NCBI GenBank assembly: GCA_017608725.1
Contig: JAFCFG010000031.1
Span: forward strand, 1-8,399
Direction: 5' to 3'
Source of the DNA: Candidatus Iainarchaeum sp.
Lineage (GTDB): Archaea > Iainarchaeota > Iainarchaeia > Iainarchaeales > GCA-2688035
DNA length: 8,399 nucleotides
The position numbers were made by a program, and so were the translations under genes. Under the pieces are notes generated by a model, which was not told the origin of the DNA, ran no database searches, and saw only the letters and a list, made by a program, of their open reading frames with translations. Position 1 is the stretch's first letter; each line of letters begins with the position of its first letter. Shown piece by piece: positions 6,419-8,399 of the stretch.

Positions 6419-7954
6419 TCATGCTCTGGATTTACTCTTTTTTGAGGCAAGTGCCTTGTTTATCCCTTTCACTAGGGCGTTTGCACTTGCCATTATAATA
6501 TCCTCATTTATGGATTCTGCGTTGTAGACATTGCCTTTTCCGTTCTGAACCTTTATAACGACATCTGCCAAGGCATCTGTTCCGCCGGTAATTGCCTTTA
6601 AATGATACTCCTTTAAAGATATTCGCTCTGGCAGCATTGACTGGATAGCACTTGCTACAGCATCAACAGGGCCAACCCCTTTTCCTTGGGCTGTCTTTTT
6701 CTTGCCGTCAATCATCAGTGTAACAGTTGCAGTTGGCTTTACCTTGTTGCCGGTGTTGACCCTAACCTCGTCCAATTCAATTCTTCTCTTCTCCTGGACC
6801 AGCTGCCTTGTTACATCGCTAGCAATCGCAATTATATCCTCTTCCAGGACTGTTTTCTGCTTGTCAGCCAATTGCTTTATTTTTTGACTGACCTGCTTCA
6901 GCTGTTGTTCAGTCAGGTTGAAGCCCATTTCTGCAAGAACCTTCTTTGTTGCATGCCTTCCAGAATGCTTTCCGAGAACAAGCTTGGTTGTCTTGCCAAT
7001 CATCTCTGGGTTCATTATCTCATACGTTTGGCTGTCTGCAATAAGGCCATGCTGGTGAATCCCTGCCTCGTGTGCAAAGGCGTTCTCTCCGACAATTGCC
7101 TTGTTTCTCTGGACAGAAATGCCTGTTAGGTTGGTGACCATTTGCGAGCTTGGGTAAAGCTGCCTCAGATTAATGCCGGTACTGCAGTTGAAAATGCTTT
7201 TCCTTATATGCAGGTTCATTACTATTTCCTCAAGGGAGGCATTTCCTGCCCTTTCACCCAGGCCATTAACAGTGCATTCTACCTGCCTTGCACCATTTCT
7301 CACTGCCTCAAGGCTGTTTGCAACAGCAAGGCCAAGGTCGTTATGGCAGTGCACGCTTACCACTGCGTTTTTTATGCCAGGCACATGCTCTATAACTGCC
7401 TTTATCAATGCACCAAACTCGATTGGCTGGGCATAACCCACAGTATCGGGGATGTTTATTGTTGTGGCACCTGCATCAATTGCTGCCTCAACCATTTGGA
7501 AAAGGAATTTTGGGTCTGTTCTTGTTGCATCCATAGGAGAGAATTCCACATCCTTGCAGTAGCTGCATGACCTTTTTACTGCCTCAATGCTCATCTGCAA
7601 GGCCTCTTTCCTGCTTATCTTGAACTGGTATTTTAGGTGAACGTCACTGCTTGACATAAAGGTGTGAATCCTTGGGTTTTTCGCATTCTGGATTGCTTCC
7701 CATGCCCTATCAATGTCCTTTGGAATTGCCCTGCTCAATGCACAGATTGTTGGGCCTTTTACTGTTTCGGCAATCTCCTTGACTGCAAGGAAATCGTCCT
7801 CGCTTGCAATTGGAAAGCCTGCTTCAATTACATCAACATTGAGCTTTGCAAGCTGCTTTGCAATAAGCATTTTCTGCCTGTGCATCAGGGTAGCGCCAGG
7901 GCTCTGCTCTCCGTCCCTCAAAGTAGTATCAAAAATCCTTACCTTTTCAGCCAT
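6419..7954 (-). CDS. leuA: 2-isopropylmalate synthase
   Basis: LeuA (511 residues) condenses acetyl-CoA with 2-oxoisovalerate, the first committed step to leucine. The HMGL-like TIM barrel opens with VRIFDTTLRDGEQSPG (5-20). Asp14, His202 and His204 (VHCHNDLGLAVANS) bind the metal. Further motifs are IEAGFP (43-48), INIPDTVGY (166-174), NGLGERAGNASLEE (230-243) and NAFAHEAGIHQHG (291-303). A C-terminal LeuA regulatory domain (about 390-505), the usual leucine-sensing region, includes GKGVGPVDAVASAIQ and GGTDALADVVIKV. Full length, this domain and the bacterial LeuA-like barrel argue against citramalate or homocitrate synthase. I start it at ATG 7954, which has GGGTGG five bases upstream and gives the family N-terminus. 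The frame can be read 18 codons further to a TTG at 8008, but that stretch is purine-rich leader without homology-like features. Confidence 0.95.
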   Translation of the reverse strand: MAEKVRIFDTTLRDGEQSPGATLMHRQKMLIAKQLAKLNVDVIEAGFPIASEDDFLAVKEIAETVKGPTICALSRAIPKDIDRAWEAIQNAKNPRIHTFMSSSDVHLKYQFKISRKEALQMSIEAVKRSCSYCKDVEFSPMDATRTDPKFLFQMVEAAIDAGATTINIPDTVGYAQPIEFGALIKAVIEHVPGIKNAVVSVHCHNDLGLAVANSLEAVRNGARQVECTVNGLGERAGNASLEEIVMNLHIRKSIFNCSTGINLRQLYPSSQMVTNLTGISVQRNKAIVGENAFAHEAGIHQHGLIADSQTYEIMNPEMIGKTTKLVLGKHSGRHATKKVLAEMGFNLTEQQLKQVSQKIKQLADKQKTVLEEDIIAIASDVTRQLVQEKRRIELDEVRVNTGNKVKPTATVTLMIDGKKKTAQGKGVGPVDAVASAIQSMLPERISLKEYHLKAITGGTDALADVVIKVQNGKGNVYNAESINEDIIMASANALVKGINKALASKKSKSRA

Positions 7955-7959
7955 TTTTT

Positions 7960-7965
7960 CCACCC
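7960..7965 (-). promoter_or_regulatory. Shine-Dalgarno site deciding the leuA start
   Basis: GGGTGG lies five bases before ATG 7954. It is the reason to reject the in-frame TTG at 8008, which lacks a comparable site at a sensible distance. Confidence 0.65.
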
Positions 7966-7970
7966 TTTCC

Positions 7971-7989
7971 AAAAGCCAATGCCGCTTTT
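7971..7989 (-). promoter_or_regulatory. hairpin just upstream of the leuA SD
   Basis: On the transcript, AAAAGC and GCUUUU form a perfect 6-bp stem around a 7-nt loop, ending five bases before the SD. It could tune leuA translation or be a chance fold in an A/G-rich leader. It does not itself cover the SD. Confidence 0.25.
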
Positions 7990-8069
7990 CCTTCTCCAAA
8001 ATTTCCAAAAACCTTTATCCTGTTTCCCTTTTCAAATTCCTTTCACCTATACTCTAGTGATATCTGCTC

Positions 8070-8078
8070 TTTATAAAA
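8070..8078 (-). promoter_or_regulatory. TATA-like box upstream of leuA, or U-tract of an attenuator
   Basis: On the minus strand the box reads TTTTATAAA. As an archaeal TATA element it would start transcription near 8046-8050, giving a leader of roughly 90 nt before ATG 7954. The bases before it are GC-rich (GTGCGG), a poor match to a purine/A-rich BRE. The same bases directly follow the G-rich stem 8107-8114/8081-8088, so they may instead be the U-tract where leader transcription stops. The two roles are alternatives, and sequence alone does not decide. Confidence 0.35.
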
Positions 8079-8114
8079 CCGCACCCCCAAAAGTCGTTCT
8101 TCAGCTAGGAGTGC
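8075..8114 (-). terminator. candidate attenuator terminator stem
   Basis: Transcript bases GCACUCCU (8114 to 8107) can pair with GGGGGUGC (8088 to 8081) over 8 bp, including two G-U pairs, with an 18-nt loop. GGUUUUAU follows at once. The 5' arm shares bases with the loop and 3' arm of the hairpin at 8104-8125, so both cannot form together. This resembles a terminator/antiterminator pair. The U-run is short (four, then A-U), weaker than classical bacterial terminators. Confidence 0.35.
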
Positions 8115-8125
8115 CTTATCCTAGC
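8104..8125 (-). promoter_or_regulatory. hairpin over the leader ORF stop codon (candidate antiterminator)
   Basis: GCTAGGA (8125 to 8119) and TCCTAGC (8110 to 8104) are perfect inverted repeats with an 8-nt loop that contains the UAA stop of the leader ORF. A ribosome that finishes the leader would cover the 5' arm and prevent this fold. A ribosome held earlier, on Val/Leu codons 11-16, would leave it free and so block the terminator stem at 8107-8114/8081-8088. The base-pairing is seen directly; the role is inferred. Confidence 0.4.
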
Positions 8126-8193
8126 AATACCAGAACCACGACAAGCAAAGCTAACAAAACCACTGGATATGCCAAAAAATGCCCTTTGCTCAT
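8116..8193 (-). CDS. Leu/Val-rich 25-residue leader peptide (or one-helix membrane microprotein)
   Basis: ATG 8193 to TAA 8116 encodes 25 residues. The start is MSKGHFLAYP, and residues 11-24 are all Val or Leu except Ala15, followed by Gly25. Eight Leu and six Val codons make up 14 of 25, with no Ile. The ORF stands directly upstream of leuA-ilvBNCD-leuCD in the same direction, and its stop lies in a perfect hairpin that competes with a terminator-like stem. This is the layout of the leu/ilv leader peptides of enterobacteria. A weak SD (GTGA, seven bases upstream) and a TTTAAATAA box at 8234-8242 would support expression. The alternative reading is that residues 6-24 form a membrane helix behind a short basic N-terminus, making it a membrane microprotein. 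I do not recognise a named family. Confidence 0.5.
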   Translation of the reverse strand: MSKGHFLAYPVVLLALLVVVLVLLG

Positions 8194-8233
8194 CTTTTAT
8201 TCACTTAAATAATTGTATTAATTATGTATCAAG

Positions 8234-8242
8234 TTATTTAAA
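8234..8242 (-). promoter_or_regulatory. candidate TATA box for the leader/operon transcript
   Basis: Minus-strand TTTAAATAA closely resembles the archaeal TATA consensus, and the purine-rich AAAGAA just upstream suits a BRE. A start about 26 bp downstream of the box centre would fall near 8212, giving an approximately 18-nt 5' leader before ATG 8193. The box is also part of an AT-rich inverted repeat (TTATTTAA at 8234-8241 with TTAAATAA at 8205-8212). Confidence 0.45.
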
Positions 8243-8244
8243 TT

Positions 8245-8271
8245 CTTTACTGTTTTCTGTTTTCAGTAAAG
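8245..8271. promoter_or_regulatory. inverted repeat abutting the candidate promoter
   Basis: CTTTACTG (8245-8252) and CAGTAAAG (8264-8271) are a perfect 8-bp inverted repeat around TTTTCTGTTTT. The promoter-proximal arm covers the would-be BRE next to the TATA box at 8234-8242, so a regulator bound here could block or help transcription-factor access. It is a candidate operator. No regulator gene is in the window. Confidence 0.35.
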
Positions 8272-8280
8272 GCTGCCCCT

Positions 8281-8318
8281 CTTTGCCTGGGCTGTTAATG
8301 GAATTGCCTGACAAAATC
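8281..8318. repeat. 38-bp direct repeat, copy 1
   Basis: This is identical over 38 bp to 8345-8382 and extends to 43 bp (8276-8318 against 8340-8382) with one mismatch. The unit begins CTTTGCCTGGGCTGTTAATG and ends GACAAAATC. Each copy carries TTGCCTG twice, 21 bp apart. The 26-bp sequence between copies is not shared. Confidence 0.9.
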
Positions 8319-8344
8319 CTTGGCAACTGTGTTGGCAGTCCCTT

Positions 8345-8382
8345 CTTTGCCTGGGCTGTTAATGGAATTGCCTGACAAAATC
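8345..8382. repeat. 38-bp direct repeat, copy 2
   Basis: This second identical copy lies 64 bp from the first. Only 17 bp follow before the window ends, so a third copy at the same period (from 8409) would be out of view. Possible readings are the edge of a repeat array, a duplicated gene fragment, or a short interspersed element. There is no palindromic core typical of CRISPR repeats. Confidence 0.9.
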
Positions 8383-8399
8383 AAGCCACTTCTCGTATT

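Larger units (their letters stand above)
7955..8399. other. operon upstream/control region without a conventional gene
   Basis: From the window end towards leuA it holds the two 38-bp repeats, the 8-bp inverted repeat, an AT-rich candidate promoter, the Leu/Val-rich mini-ORF, the paired hairpins with a U-run or TATA-like box, and a roughly 110-nt purine-rich leader with one small hairpin before the leuA SD. I see no tRNA, rRNA, insertion sequence or known archaeal riboswitch in it. A frame on the minus strand is open from the window edge to TAA at 8295-8297 (34 residues, ending KDFVRQFH). It could be the tail of an upstream gene but has no other support. Confidence 0.6.

Noticed and set aside
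6380..6422. 13-codon ATG frame overlapping the leuA stop
   Set aside because: It has no SD and no motif; it is likely chance in AT-rich spacer.
6686..7570. Plus-strand open frames of 142-147 codons
   Set aside because: They are antisense to leuA motifs and have the cysteine/leucine-rich composition typical of reverse-complement frames.
7955..8008. 18-codon N-terminal extension of LeuA from TTG 8008
   Set aside because: ATG 7954 has a good SD (GGGTGG) and yields the family N-terminus. The extension is purine-rich leader containing a hairpin.
8043..8060. Imperfect dyad TCAC...GTGA near the predicted leuA transcription start
   Set aside because: Only the outer 4 bp on each side match; too weak to call an operator.
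8144..8190. 7-bp pairing AGCAAAG/CTTTGCT within the leader ORF
   Set aside because: A possible pause stem early in the leader, but the 33-nt loop makes it weak and it cannot be tested from one sequence.
8205..8241. AT-rich inverted repeat TTAAATAA/TTATTTAA
   Set aside because: Low-complexity AT sequence gives such 8-bp matches easily. It is noted only as part of the promoter region.
8281..8382. CRISPR array
   Set aside because: Only two repeats are visible, without a palindromic core, cas genes or a third unit in view. It is kept as a direct repeat with an open question.

Overview
The window is almost entirely one branched-chain amino acid (BCAA) biosynthesis operon on the minus strand. In transcription order it runs from an upstream control region (about 8400 to 7955) through leuA (2-isopropylmalate synthase), ilvB and ilvN (acetohydroxyacid synthase catalytic and regulatory subunits), ilvC (ketol-acid reductoisomerase), ilvD (dihydroxyacid dehydratase) and leuC (isopropylmalate isomerase large subunit) to the first codons of leuD at the window edge. 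All six complete genes are easily recognised, intact and tightly spaced. No plus-strand gene is convincing: the plus-strand open frames over 1-8000 lie opposite these genes.

Together IlvBN, IlvC and IlvD turn pyruvate into 2-oxoisovalerate, the valine precursor, and turn pyruvate plus 2-oxobutyrate into the isoleucine precursor. LeuA and LeuCD take 2-oxoisovalerate on towards leucine. leuB (isopropylmalate dehydrogenase), a BCAA aminotransferase and a source of 2-oxobutyrate (IlvA or CimA) are not in the window. leuB may follow leuD beyond the edge.

The organism is probably an archaeon. AGG/AGA are conspicuous among arginine codons, Shine-Dalgarno (SD) motifs are mostly of the GGTGA/GGAGA type 4-6 nt from the start, and TTTAAATA/TTTTATAAA boxes resemble archaeal TATA elements. 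LeuA looks bacterial in type, however, and the domain assignment is an inference. A small-genome or DPANN-type archaeon is possible but unproven.

The most interesting part is the roughly 445 bp upstream of leuA. It holds a 25-codon open reading frame in which 14 codons are Leu (8) or Val (6), placed just ahead of the Leu/Val operon. Its stop codon lies in the loop of a perfect 7-bp hairpin (8104-8125). That hairpin is mutually exclusive with a second, G-rich stem (8107-8114 with 8081-8088) followed by GGUUUUAU. This is the layout of a leader-peptide transcription attenuator, well known for bacterial leu, ilv and trp operons but, to my knowledge, not established in archaea. The competing reading is a one-helix membrane microprotein with its own promoter. 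Further upstream are an 8-bp inverted repeat abutting the candidate TATA box and two identical 38-bp direct repeats with a 64-bp period near the window end.

Smaller points of interest are a possible SD-led 22-codon ORF in the 144-bp ilvB-ilvN gap, an unusual cofactor loop in IlvC, a short C-terminus in IlvD, Asp in place of the usual valine-site Asn in IlvN, and a purine-rich leuA leader with a hairpin just before the SD.
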